From the NCBI GenBank assembly GCA_031366605.1, contig JANLOO010000015.1:1-23071 (forward strand): 23,071 bases of DNA, read 5' to 3'. This stretch comes from CALMEC01 sp031366605. Its GTDB lineage: Bacteria > Actinomycetota > Thermoleophilia > Miltoncostaeales > Miltoncostaeaceae. The translations under genes were made by a program, and so were the position numbers. Of this stretch, positions 6,883 through 14,127 are shown in pieces. Every line of letters begins with the position of its first letter. Position 1 is the first letter of the stretch. Under the pieces are notes generated by a model. It was given only the letters and a program-made list of their open reading frames with translations, had not been told where the DNA came from and ran no database searches.

Positions 6883-8142
6883 GTGTCAGGAGTCAGAAAA
6901 CGACGGGTCGTCATCACCGGCATCGGCATGGTCACGTCGATTGGCATTGGGCGCGAGGCGGTGTGGGCGTCCGCGGTCGCCGGTCGCTCAGGCGCGGGGG
7001 CGATCACACAGTTCGACGCGTCACAACACGTCACCCGGTTCGCATGTCAGGCCAACGACTTCGACCCGGTCGCGTACATGGACCACAAGTCCGCCAGACG
7101 CATGGACCGGTTCGCGCAACTCGCGGTGGCTGCCGGGAAGATGGCCGTCGAGGATGCCAAGCTCCCCATCTCCGATGACGGCAACGACCGCATCGGCGTG
7201 ATCGTGGCGAGCGGTGTCGGCGGGCTGCAGACATTCGAAGACCAGGTCAAGGTCCTGCTGGAGCGCGGCCCCACGCGGGTCTCACCGCTTTTCATCCCGA
7301 TGATGATCGCAAACATGGGCGCCGCGCAGTTGTCGATGGCGCTCAAGTTCCGGGGCCCGTTGTCGTGCCCGGTGACGGCTTGCGCATCGGGTAACCACGC
7401 CATCGGCGATGCGCTCGAGGCCATTCGCCGTGGCCATGCCGACGCGATGCTGGCGGGTGGCGCCGAGGCGGCGATCACCCCGATCTCGATCGCGGCGTTC
7501 AACTCGATGAAGGCCCTGTCCACCCGCAACGACGACCCCACCACCGCCAGCCGTCCGTTCGACACCGGCCGCGACGGGTTCGTGATGGGCGAGGCCGGCG
7601 CGGTGCTCGTACTCGAAGAGTTGGGCCACGCCACCGCGCGCGGCGCCGACATCTGGTGCGAAGTCGTGGGATACGGCATGAGCGGCGACGCGCACCACCT
7701 GACCGAACCCGACCCCACGGGTCACGCCCCCGCGCTTGCGATGCGCATGGCGATGCAGGACGGCGACATCGCGCCCGAGGACGTCGACTACATCAACGTG
7801 CACGGCACCTCGACGCCCGTGGGCGATCCGTCCGAGATCCGCGTCATCCAGAAGGCCCTGGGCCAGGATCTTGCCGCCAAGGTCGCGGTCAGCTCGACCA
7901 AGTCGATGCACGGCCACTGTCTGGGCGCGACCGGTGGGGTCGAGGCCGCGCTCGGCGCCATCTCGATCCGCGAGAAGATGATCCCCCCGACGATCAACCT
8001 GCACGACCTGGATCCGACGTGTGCGGGCGTCGACCACGTGGCCAACACGGCCCGTCAGGCCGATGTGGACGTGGTGCTGTCCAACGGGTTCGGCTTCGGC
8101 GGCCACAACGCCACGATCGCGTTGCGTCGCTTCAACGGGTGA
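6883..8142 (+). CDS. fabF: 3-oxoacyl-ACP synthase II FabF
   Basis: FabF (KAS II) carries out chain elongation by condensing acyl-ACP with malonyl-ACP. From GTG 6883 the product is 419 residues. It has catalytic Cys167 (VTACASGNHA), His307 (NVHGTSTPVGD), Lys340 and His345 (SSTKSMHGHCLGATG); the usual T of the KSMTGH motif is H. The GFGFGGHN motif lies near the C terminus. I chose GTG 6883 because GAGGAG at 6871-6876 precedes it by 6 nt and the protein then begins like other FabF proteins (xxKRRVVITG). GTG 6865, which overlaps the fabG stop, is an alternative that would add 6 residues. The stop overlaps the GTG of the phosphatase gene. Confidence 0.95.
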   Translation: MSGVRKRRVVITGIGMVTSIGIGREAVWASAVAGRSGAGAITQFDASQHVTRFACQANDFDPVAYMDHKSARRMDRFAQLAVAAGKMAVEDAKLPISDDGNDRIGVIVASGVGGLQTFEDQVKVLLERGPTRVSPLFIPMMIANMGAAQLSMALKFRGPLSCPVTACASGNHAIGDALEAIRRGHADAMLAGGAEAAITPISIAAFNSMKALSTRNDDPTTASRPFDTGRDGFVMGEAGAVLVLEELGHATARGADIWCEVVGYGMSGDAHHLTEPDPTGHAPALAMRMAMQDGDIAPEDVDYINVHGTSTPVGDPSEIRVIQKALGQDLAAKVAVSSTKSMHGHCLGATGGVEAALGAISIREKMIPPTINLHDLDPTCAGVDHVANTARQADVDVVLSNGFGFGGHNATIALRRFNG

Positions 8143-8699
8143 GCCGCAGCGAGCTGCCCAAGGGCTGGCGCGCCGCGCGGTTCCGCTTGGCCGACCGCGT
8201 CTACGGCCCGGGCACCAAGGTCACCCCGTGGACGTGGATCGCCGGTGAGCGCATCGCGATCGGAAGCATCCCCACCCCGGAGTCGCTGCCCACGTTGGCG
8301 GATGACGCGGGGATCACCCACGTCGTCAACTGCCGCGCCCGCCCACAGACGGCGTTCAGCGGCGACAAGGACATGGAGCGGGCGGTCTTCGGCGCCGACC
8401 ACGTTGCGCACGCCCCGATGTGGGACCACGGCCGCCCGCAATCTCCCGAGGCCTGGGCCGAGGCCGCGGAGTTCGCCGCCGAAGCCCTCAACGACCCGAC
8501 CGCGAAGGTCTTGATCCACTGCCAACGCGGCCGACGCCGCAGCGTCCTGGTCGCCTACGCCACCCTCCGCCTCCGCGGCCACACCCCCGAAGACGCCGCC
8601 CGCCTCATTCTGAGCCACCGCAAGGAAGCTCACCTGGTGCCCGCGTACCGCAAAAGCGTGGAGGACTGGCTACGCGAGCGGAACGCGACGAGTTCCTAA
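8139..8699 (+). CDS. Dual-specificity-type phosphatase fused into the fab operon
   Basis: The 186-residue product carries a cysteine-dependent phosphatase signature, HCQRGRRRS, with Cys128 and Arg134 in the CX5R P-loop, and a plausible general acid Asp96 in MWDHGRP. The upstream strand-helix pattern (IAIGSIPT...ITHVVNCRA) is that of the dual-specificity/tyrosine phosphatase fold. It could act on phosphoproteins, phospholipids or another phosphoester; the substrate cannot be told. GTG 8139 overlaps the fabF stop (GTGA), so it is the last cistron of the fab operon and should be made with the fatty acid enzymes. No membrane segment or signal peptide is seen. A regulatory role on the pathway, or processing of a phospholipid such as phosphatidylglycerol phosphate, is possible but not shown. 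Confidence 0.8.
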   Translation: MSRSELPKGWRAARFRLADRVYGPGTKVTPWTWIAGERIAIGSIPTPESLPTLADDAGITHVVNCRARPQTAFSGDKDMERAVFGADHVAHAPMWDHGRPQSPEAWAEAAEFAAEALNDPTAKVLIHCQRGRRRSVLVAYATLRLRGHTPEDAARLILSHRKEAHLVPAYRKSVEDWLRERNATSS

Positions 8700-8701
8700 A
8701 G

Positions 8702-8843
8702 GCGTGCCTGTATCCCTGCGCGAGCGCGAGCGAGGCGGTGGACGCAGGTCGTCGTGAATATCGCGGATATTCGCGATACCGAGGAAGCCGCACCGCGACG
8801 TTCGCAGCCAGGGAGACACCACCGCTATTTCGATGTCGCACCA
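8702..8843 (+). repeat. Dispersed repeat, copy A (interrupted)
   Basis: The repeat starts 3 nt after the phosphatase stop. Its left part (8702-8730, beginning GCGTGCCTGTATCCCTGCG) and right part (about 8797-8843, ending TTCGATGTCGCACCAC) match copy B at 9901-9974 nearly base for base. Copy A is 68 nt longer because it carries an extra segment in the middle. Both copies point the same way. Confidence 0.75.
8735..8796. repeat. Palindromic insert nested in repeat copy A
   Basis: This segment is absent from copy B. It is bounded by GCGGTG (8735-8740) and its inverse CACCGC (8791-8796). Its centre holds two overlapping inverted repeats: AATATC-GCG-GATATT (8757-8771) and TATCGCG (8759-8765) with CGCGATA (8772-8778). 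GCGA occurs at both junctions with the outer repeat, which could be a target duplication. It resembles a small palindromic mobile or REP-like element. Confidence 0.5.
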
Positions 8844-9100
8844 CCAGCACGCATCGCTCGTGGGCAAGGAGTTGAGCTTCACCGTGTCGGATGCGTGGGA
8901 ACTCACGACACGATCAGGTGGATCCGGTGGTCGCGCACGTGTGATCGACGCGACGTTTGGGACAGGAGCGAAGACGGGGACCCGCTGTTCCTGGAACTGT
9001 TGACACCGCATTCCGTGTGGAGCCGGGCGGCTCGCTCACCAAGCTCGCCAAACAGTCCGGCGTCGCGACCGGAATCACCGGGCTGGCGCCATTCTGGCAA
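8833..9100 (+). pseudogene. Possible remnant of a small gene, frameshifted
   Basis: An ATG at 8833, inside the right end of repeat copy A, opens a 56-codon frame to TGA 9001-9003 with a protein-like beginning (VGKELSFTVSDAWEL). Shortly before that stop, a second frame reads like a continuation (EDGDPLFLELLT, about 8967-9005), and a third frame continues further (FRVEPGGSLTKLAKQSG, about 9010-9060). Three successive coding-like pieces in different frames suggest a decayed gene, but in GC-rich DNA such pieces can arise by chance. I do not recognise a family. Otherwise the stretch between the phosphatase and the membrane protein holds only repeat A. Confidence 0.3.
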
Positions 9101-9862
9101 TCACCGGCGCTCGGCGAGCCCATCGGATCCACACAGGTCGGATGGCCTCGGTCCGCCGCGCTGATCGCGCGCCGCCGCGGCGCGGTACAGCAGAACCAGT
9201 CCCGGGATCTGGGCGAGGTGGTAGAGGGACGTCGGGTCGAGCCCGGTGGGGTCGACCAGGTCCGGCGGGAGGCCGCGAACGGCGGCGGCGCCGGCGCTCG
9301 CCAGGATCGCCACGGCGACCGCCCGCCCGCGAGGGTGACCCCGACGGATGGCGATGCCCCACAAGGTGAGGACGGCGAGCATCGTCACCCCCTCGCACAG
9401 CAGGATCGCCCCGATCGACGCGCCCAACGTCACTGCGACAAGGACGTATGCGAGCAACCCGGCTGAGCGCAGCACCCAGAAGGCCGTCGCGTGACCAGGT
9501 CCCAGGACCTCCTCGACGCTCGCGGCCAGCAGGTATGAGATGGCGACCACGACGAGGAACGTCACGATCAACCAGCTGCGATCGCTCCAACGGTCCGACT
9601 GGGTCACAAACCCGTGATGCACGGCGCCGGCGAGCGCGGCCGAAGCGGTCCACCAGAACATCCTCCGCCAGTGGGGTGTCAGTGGTGCGGGGTGTGGCCA
9701 CGCGTCCACGGCGGGTGGGTGACGGCCACGCCCAAGGGGTGCATCGGTGTGCGAGCCCGCTCGTCCTGCCAGATGCACGGGACGTTCCAACCTGATCGCA
9801 AGGGCAACCGATACTGCGCCGAGCAGCAGATCGGTCAACGCGCTTGCGGGTTCGGAGAGCAT
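9101..9862 (-). CDS. Multi-pass membrane protein of unknown function
   Basis: From ATG 9862 the product is 253 residues with about seven hydrophobic segments: near 8-24, 68-86, 98-116, 127-147, 149-171, 180-196 and 216-231. It opens with SEPASALTDLLLG and has two His-bearing positions next to membrane segments (AGAVHHGF near 78-85, SLYHLAQI near 212-219). The pattern recalls uncharacterised DUF6962-like membrane proteins, and possibly the CREST superfamily of membrane hydrolases, but this is from memory and unverified. The frame is open upstream to 10006, but that extension would translate repeat copy B, so I chose the internal ATG, where the hydrophobic start lies. It is flanked by the two copies of the dispersed repeat and converges with the fab operon. 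Function unknown. Confidence 0.65.
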   Translation of the reverse strand: MLSEPASALTDLLLGAVSVALAIRLERPVHLAGRAGSHTDAPLGRGRHPPAVDAWPHPAPLTPHWRRMFWWTASAALAGAVHHGFVTQSDRWSDRSWLIVTFLVVVAISYLLAASVEEVLGPGHATAFWVLRSAGLLAYVLVAVTLGASIGAILLCEGVTMLAVLTLWGIAIRRGHPRGRAVAVAILASAGAAAVRGLPPDLVDPTGLDPTSLYHLAQIPGLVLLYRAAAARDQRGGPRPSDLCGSDGLAERR

Positions 9863-9900
9863 GGCGTCTGACCGAAACGCTAGCGGTATGACATCAAATG

Positions 9901-9974
9901 GCGTGCGTGTATCCCTGCGCGATCGCGACGCTCGCATCACGGGCGACACCACCGCTCGTTCGATGTCGCACCAC
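9901..9974 (+). repeat. Dispersed repeat, copy B (uninterrupted)
   Basis: This is the compact 74-bp form of the repeat at 8702-8843. It contains CGCGATCGCG, a perfect 10-bp palindrome near 9919, and the block GACACCACCGCT shared with copy A. It sits in the gap between the membrane protein (starts 9862, minus) and the MFS transporter (ends 10121, minus). The remainder of that 258-nt gap shows no gene I can support. Confidence 0.75.
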
Positions 9975-10120
9975 TCAGCCGCGCGCTCAGCGGTGTGTGT
10001 GCTCATGCGTCACCGACATGTGGGTGCCGGCAAGGTGCAGTGGCCCGTTGGAGTGTGGAGTGGGCGGTCAGCTTGAGCCGTAGGTCCCACGCGTCTTGGC
10101 GTGCGGGGGCGCGCAGGCTG

Positions 10121-11575
10121 CTATTCGGCGACGAGTTCCGGAGTGACGCGGGCTCGGGCCGGGCGGTTGCGTCGTGGAAGGACGAGCGCGGCCGTGACCG
10201 CACCAACGATCCCGCCGATCGCGCTGATCCAGAAGGCATGGACGAAGCCCGATTCGCCGGGAACGCGACCTCCGGCGACCGCGCCGTTGGCCAGGAGTAC
10301 GGCTCCGACTTGCGCGCCGATCACGCCACCCACGATGCGGATGACCGTGTTCATGCCGTTCGCGACGCCGGTCTCCGAGGGTGCGACGGAGTCGACGATC
10401 AGTTTGGGCATCGCGGCGAACGCGAATCCGATGCCGAGGCCGCACACCGCGAACCAGGACGCGACCTGACCGGCTGAGCTGTGAAACAGCGCGATACCGG
10501 CGGCGCCCACCGCGACCAGCAGCATGCCGGCGACCAGCGGGCTGCGCGATCCGTACCGGCGGCCCAGCAGGCCTGCGACGGGCCCGCCCAAGAGCACGGC
10601 GGCGGACGTCGGCAGGATCCAGACGCCGGCCATCGTCACAGTCGTCCCGAATCCATAGTCGGCGAACGGCGTCAGATCCGCCGGCAACCCGCGCGGCAGC
10701 TGGAAGAACTGCGGCAGGATCACCCACGTCATGTAGAGCGCGAAACCCGAGATCAGCGCCGTCAGGTTGGTGAACAGCACAGGACGGCGTGCGAGCATCC
10801 GCACGTCGACCATCGGCTGCGGGACGCGCAGCTCGACGATCCCCCAGACGACGAACAGCACGGCGGAGGCGGCGAACAGGCCCAAGACGGCGGCCGATCC
10901 CCATCCCCAGGCCTTGCCCTCCGTGCACGCCAAGAGCAACGCGATGAGCGCGGCGGACAGCAGCGCCGCGCCCGGGATGTCCACGCGCGACTGGGCGCGG
11001 ATCGGTGATTCGGGGACGAACCGCCACACCAAGGCAAGGGCGATGGCGACGATCACCGCGCTGACGGCGAACAGCCAGCGCCACGACAGGTGGTCCATGA
11101 TCACGCCGGAGAGCGCGATGCCGACCCCTCCGCCGACGCCGAGCACGGCCGAGACGATCCCCATCGCCACGCTCATCCTCTCGGGGGGAAACTCATCACG
11201 GATGATGGCGAAGCTCAACGGGAACACGGCGCCCCCGACGCCCTGCACGGCGCGGAACCCGATCAGGACCGCGACGTTCGGTGCGGCGAGCGCGCCGATG
11301 GAGCCGAGCAGGAAGATCCCAAGGCTGATCATCATCAGGCGTTTCTTGCCGTGTTGATCGCCCAGTCGGCTGACGATCGGCGTGGCGACGGCGCCGCTCA
11401 GCAGGTAGGCGGTGACCGTCCAGGTGACCCAGCCGGTACTGGTGTGCAGCTCGCGCTGCAGGACGGGCAGCGCCGGGATCAGGAACGTCTGCATCAGCGC
11501 GTACGCCATGGACGCGGTGATCAATCCGGCCATAGTCAGGCGGAGCGCCGCCTGTGCGGGGGTGCGTTGCGTCAT
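10121..11575 (-). CDS. MFS drug:H+ antiporter, DHA2 (14-TM) type
   Basis: The 484-residue protein has the length and 14-helix pattern of DHA2 (EmrB/QacA-like) exporters in the cytoplasmic membrane. Loop 2-3 carries an MFS motif A variant (GDQHGKKRLM, near 72-81), and the helix-5 antiporter motif C appears as GVGGGVGIALSG. The N terminus (MAYALMQTFLIPALPVLQREL) is typical of the group. It should extrude a hydrophobic or amphipathic compound in exchange for protons; the substrate is unknown. ATG 11575 overlaps the marR stop by 4 nt (ATGA), so the pair is co-transcribed and translationally coupled, a common arrangement in which the MarR protein represses its own efflux pump and is released by the pump's ligand. 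Confidence 0.9.
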   Translation of the reverse strand: MTQRTPAQAALRLTMAGLITASMAYALMQTFLIPALPVLQRELHTSTGWVTWTVTAYLLSGAVATPIVSRLGDQHGKKRLMMISLGIFLLGSIGALAAPNVAVLIGFRAVQGVGGAVFPLSFAIIRDEFPPERMSVAMGIVSAVLGVGGGVGIALSGVIMDHLSWRWLFAVSAVIVAIALALVWRFVPESPIRAQSRVDIPGAALLSAALIALLLACTEGKAWGWGSAAVLGLFAASAVLFVVWGIVELRVPQPMVDVRMLARRPVLFTNLTALISGFALYMTWVILPQFFQLPRGLPADLTPFADYGFGTTVTMAGVWILPTSAAVLLGGPVAGLLGRRYGSRSPLVAGMLLVAVGAAGIALFHSSAGQVASWFAVCGLGIGFAFAAMPKLIVDSVAPSETGVANGMNTVIRIVGGVIGAQVGAVLLANGAVAGGRVPGESGFVHAFWISAIGGIVGAVTAALVLPRRNRPARARVTPELVAE

Positions 11576-12024
11576 CGGGTCGCCTCGATCGGCAAGCTCG
11601 CCAAGAGTCGGTCGAGCATCGCGGCGAGCTGCTCCTGCTCATCGTGGTCCAGGATCCCGAACAGGCTGTGCTCGACATCGGCCGCAGCCTTGCGCCCGCG
11701 GCGCGCGGCGCGTCGACCCGTCTGCGTCAGGTAGAGGCAGATCGCCCGCCGGTCGTCGGGATGCCGGCGACGTTCCACAAGCCCATCGCGCTCGAGCCGG
11801 TCCACCATCCGGCAGAGCGTCGGCGCCTCCACGCGTTGCAGGCGCGCCAGCGCGACCTGGGTCAGCCCGTCGTGCTCCAGCAGCCGTATCAGGAGCCCCG
11901 TGCCCTGCGCGCCCGCTTCGCGAAACCCATCGTGAGTGTCGGCCCAGGACCGGACCAGTCGCCCGGCGACGGCGAGCCGCCATCCCAAGAGGTCTTCGAG
12001 TCGTTGTTCCGTGGGGATCGTCAT
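11572..12024 (-). CDS. MarR-family transcriptional regulator
   Basis: The 150-residue product has the MarR winged helix-turn-helix: recognition region LTQVALARLQRVEAPTLCRMVDRLE (about 54-78, in parts) and the wing with the hallmark DDRRAICLYLT (90-100). It should act as a homodimer that binds an inverted repeat in its own promoter. ATG 12024 is chosen because the conserved part starts soon after it and TAACCT lies 8 nt upstream (leaderless-type); TTG 12045 in the same frame is an alternative. It leads a two-gene operon with the MFS exporter and most likely controls it. Confidence 0.9.
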   Translation of the reverse strand: MTIPTEQRLEDLLGWRLAVAGRLVRSWADTHDGFREAGAQGTGLLIRLLEHDGLTQVALARLQRVEAPTLCRMVDRLERDGLVERRRHPDDRRAICLYLTQTGRRAARRGRKAAADVEHSLFGILDHDEQEQLAAMLDRLLASLPIEATR

Positions 12025-12032
12025 GCCGGGCC

Positions 12033-12038
12033 AGGTTA
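12033..12038 (-). promoter_or_regulatory. TAACCT -10-like box, leaderless-type start of marR
   Basis: Read on the minus strand, TAACCT fits TANNNT and ends 8 nt before ATG 12024, with no SD in between. If this is the promoter, the marR-MFS transcript starts at or next to its start codon. Confidence 0.35.
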
Positions 12039-12070
12039 GCGCCAACCAGAGATCATTTGCAACCTAGCGA

Positions 12071-12082
12071 TTAGCACACTAA
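12071..12082. promoter_or_regulatory. Candidate MarR operator
   Basis: TTAG-CACA-CTAA is an inverted repeat about 47 bp upstream of the marR start, in a locally AT-rich stretch that also contains the palindrome TTGCAA (12057-12062). Its TTAG/CTAA arms resemble MarR-type operators. The distance and composition suit autoregulation, but the arms are only 4 bp. Confidence 0.3.
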
Positions 12083-12114
12083 CGACAGGTTTCCACGGGT
12101 ATGGCGTGAGGGAG

Positions 12115-12129
12115 CCGCACCACGTGCGG
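12115..12129. repeat. Short perfect hairpin between marR and the secreted protein
   Basis: CCGCAC (12115-12120) and GTGCGG (12124-12129) form a 6-bp stem around a CAC loop. It lies in the divergent gap between marR and the gene at 12222. It could be an operator or simply part of the spacer. Confidence 0.35.
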
Positions 12130-12207
12130 GATAACGGCGATCTCGGCGACGCCGTATGGCGACGGTTTGCGGCCGTTGAACGGTGCAGTAGTTTCTGCGT
12201 GGTCCCA

Positions 12208-12213
12208 TAAGCT
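12208..12213 (+). promoter_or_regulatory. TAAGCT -10-like box, leaderless-type start
   Basis: TAAGCT fits TANNNT and ends 8 nt before ATG 12222. No SD is present. This is the same arrangement as at 1906, 12033 and 18951. Confidence 0.35.
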
Positions 12214-12221
12214 GACACGGC

Positions 12222-13169
12222 ATGCGAATCCATCCGGCATCCGTGGTGCACAGAGCGCGCGTCGTCGTCGTGCTGACGGGATTCGTGGCCGGTACGGGTT
12301 CGCTGCTCATCGCGGCGGACGAACCTGACCGGCTCCAACCGACGGCGCTCCAACGCGTCGGCCTCCAGGTTCTGACATCGCCCCAGTTGCCTCGTGGCGG
12401 GCGCAGCATCCTGCCGGAGTTCCGGGTGTTTGCGCACTATGGGGCACCGCAGGCCAGGCAGCTCGGCATCCTCGGCATCGGCTCACCCGCCAACGCCGCT
12501 GTGCGGCTCAACCGGCAGGCGCGGGCGTATGCCGGCAAGAATCGTCGCGCCGTGCTCCCCGCGATGGAATTGATCGGCGTGATCGCGAGCGCCGGCCCGG
12601 GGGCGGATGGCAGGTACCGGTATCGACAGACCAAGAAGGTCATCAGGACCTACCTCGCGGCGGCGCGCAAGGCCAAGGCCCTGCTGATCCTGGACATCCA
12701 ACCCGGGCGTGCGGACTTTGTCACCGAGGTCAAGGCGCTTGCGGACGTCCTGATCGAGCCCGACGTCGGTCTGGCACTCGATCCGGAGTGGCGGATGCGG
12801 CCGACGCAGGTGCCCGGACGAGTCATCGGGTCGGTTGACGCCGCCGAGATCAACGAGGTCACCGCGTGGCTGTCGGACTTCGTCAACGCGGGCAACCTGC
12901 CGGACAAGCTCGTGATCGTCCACCAGTTCACCGACGGGATGATCCGCCGCAAGAAGGGCCTGAAGGTGCGCCCCGGGATCGACATGGTGCTCAACGCCGA
13001 CGGCTTCGGCACCGCCGCCGCCAAGACAGGCACCTACGGGCGTGTCGTGCGCAACCGCGGACCGTTCCACACCGGGTTCAAACTGTTCTTCGTCGAGGAC
13101 ACGGGTCTGATGACCCCTGAACAAGTACTCCGCCTGCGCCCCCAGCCCGAGGTCGTCATCTACGAGTAG
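12222..13169 (+). CDS. Secreted protein of unknown function, possibly barrel-fold
   Basis: The 315-residue product begins with a basic stretch and a hydrophobic run (VVVVLTGFVAGTGSLLIAA, about 14-32), a signal peptide or N-terminal anchor. The rest alternates strands ending in acidic residues with helices: VFAHYGAP, AVLPAMELIGVIA, ALLILDIQPG, VLIEPDVGLALDPEW, KLVIVHQFT, IDMVLNADGFG. This rhythm suggests a TIM-barrel-like fold, as in glycosidase-like proteins, with Asp/Glu residues at strand ends. I do not recognise the family and cannot assign catalytic residues. No other domain is visible. It stands alone, divergent from marR and convergent with the EamA exporter. A role in the envelope or in extracellular hydrolysis is only a guess. 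Confidence 0.7.
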   Translation: MRIHPASVVHRARVVVVLTGFVAGTGSLLIAADEPDRLQPTALQRVGLQVLTSPQLPRGGRSILPEFRVFAHYGAPQARQLGILGIGSPANAAVRLNRQARAYAGKNRRAVLPAMELIGVIASAGPGADGRYRYRQTKKVIRTYLAAARKAKALLILDIQPGRADFVTEVKALADVLIEPDVGLALDPEWRMRPTQVPGRVIGSVDAAEINEVTAWLSDFVNAGNLPDKLVIVHQFTDGMIRRKKGLKVRPGIDMVLNADGFGTAAAKTGTYGRVVRNRGPFHTGFKLFFVEDTGLMTPEQVLRLRPQPEVVIYE

Positions 13170-13179
13170 CACCCCGGCG

Positions 13180-13202
13180 GGCGGTTGCGCATCGCGACCG
13201 CC
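13180..13202. terminator. Hairpin between convergent genes
   Basis: GGCGGTTGCG (13180-13189) pairs with CGCGACCGCC (13193-13202), giving a 10-bp stem with one G-U pair and a CAT loop. It lies between the stop codons at 13169 and 13213 of two convergent genes, so it may end transcription from both sides. There is no T-tract, so it would not be a classical intrinsic terminator. Confidence 0.5.
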
Positions 13203-13212
13203 GAGTGCGGCG

Positions 13213-14109
13213 TCAGCCTCCCGCCTCGAGTTCGACCGTCGGCGGGACTCGTTCACCCCGTCGATCGCGGAGGGCGATGCCCGCGACGACCAGGCCGATG
13301 CCGATGACTTCGACGGGACTGGGAGTCTGGCTCAAAGCGATCGCGCCGATCACCGTCGCGGTCACGGGGAGCAGCGCGAGCAGCAGGGCGAAGCGTGACG
13401 GGTTGAGCCGTCGCATCACGATCTGGTCCAGGCCGTAGGGCACGACGTTTGAGAGCAACCCGACCAGGGCGATCACACCGAGCAGGCGCAGATCGAACCA
13501 GGCCGGGCCGCTGACCGGTGCGGCGACTGGAGCCATCGTGATGGCACCGATGCCCATCGCGACACCGAGCCCCCCAAGGCCCCTGGCGCCACCGGCGAAC
13601 CTGTGGCCCAGCACGATGTAGCCGGCCCAACACCCAGCGGCGAGAAGGATGAACAGCAGACCCACCGGGTTGCCGCGGAAGCTGATCTCGCTGAGCAGCG
13701 CGACGCCGGCGAACGCCAGCAGCAGGCTCAGCACCGCGTGCCGGGTGCGCGACCCCCACGCGGCGACGGCAATGGGGCCGATGAACTCGATGGCCACGGC
13801 CGTTCCGAGCGGCAGACGGTCGATCGCGATGTAGAAGAAGAGGTTCATGAACCCCAGAACGACGCCGAACGGGATGGCGCGGACGATCTCTGCACGCGTC
13901 CAGGTGCCACGCCAGGTTCGGGTCAGGCCCATCGCGAGGATCGCAGCGAACACGACGCGCAGCCACGCGACGGCTCGGGGATCCAGGTCGTCGAACGTCT
14001 TGATCGCCCACGCCGCGCCGATGTACTGCGAGATCGCGCCAAGCACAAAGAACGCCTCCGCCGGCATTCGCGCGCGAGCCGGGTCTGGGCGTGGAGAGCG
14101 CACCCGCAC
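13213..14109 (-). CDS. EamA/RhtA-like exporter
   Basis: The product (298 residues from GTG 14109) has about ten hydrophobic segments and the internal two-fold EamA repeat of drug/metabolite transporters. The segment IAIDRLPLGTAVAIEFIGPIAVA resembles RhtA, the E. coli threonine/homoserine exporter, and supports that subfamily. It sits in the cytoplasmic membrane and probably exports an amino acid or small metabolite; the substrate is not certain. The start is uncertain: GTG 14109 follows the upstream gene's stop by 18 nt, while ATG 14067 would give 284 residues; neither has a clear SD. It follows the nitroreductase gene on the same strand and is probably in its operon. A hairpin lies just after its stop. 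Confidence 0.88.
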   Translation of the reverse strand: MRVRSPRPDPARARMPAEAFFVLGAISQYIGAAWAIKTFDDLDPRAVAWLRVVFAAILAMGLTRTWRGTWTRAEIVRAIPFGVVLGFMNLFFYIAIDRLPLGTAVAIEFIGPIAVAAWGSRTRHAVLSLLLAFAGVALLSEISFRGNPVGLLFILLAAGCWAGYIVLGHRFAGGARGLGGLGVAMGIGAITMAPVAAPVSGPAWFDLRLLGVIALVGLLSNVVPYGLDQIVMRRLNPSRFALLLALLPVTATVIGAIALSQTPSPVEVIGIGLVVAGIALRDRRGERVPPTVELEAGG

Positions 14110-14127
14110 AGTATGCGGTGCGTCAGA

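Noticed and set aside
8702..9974. Insertion sequence bounded by the two repeats
   Set aside because: The repeats are direct, not inverted; the enclosed gene is a membrane protein, not a transposase.
9863..10006. N-terminal extension of the membrane protein to 10006
   Set aside because: It would translate repeat copy B; the hydrophobic N terminus starts at ATG 9862.
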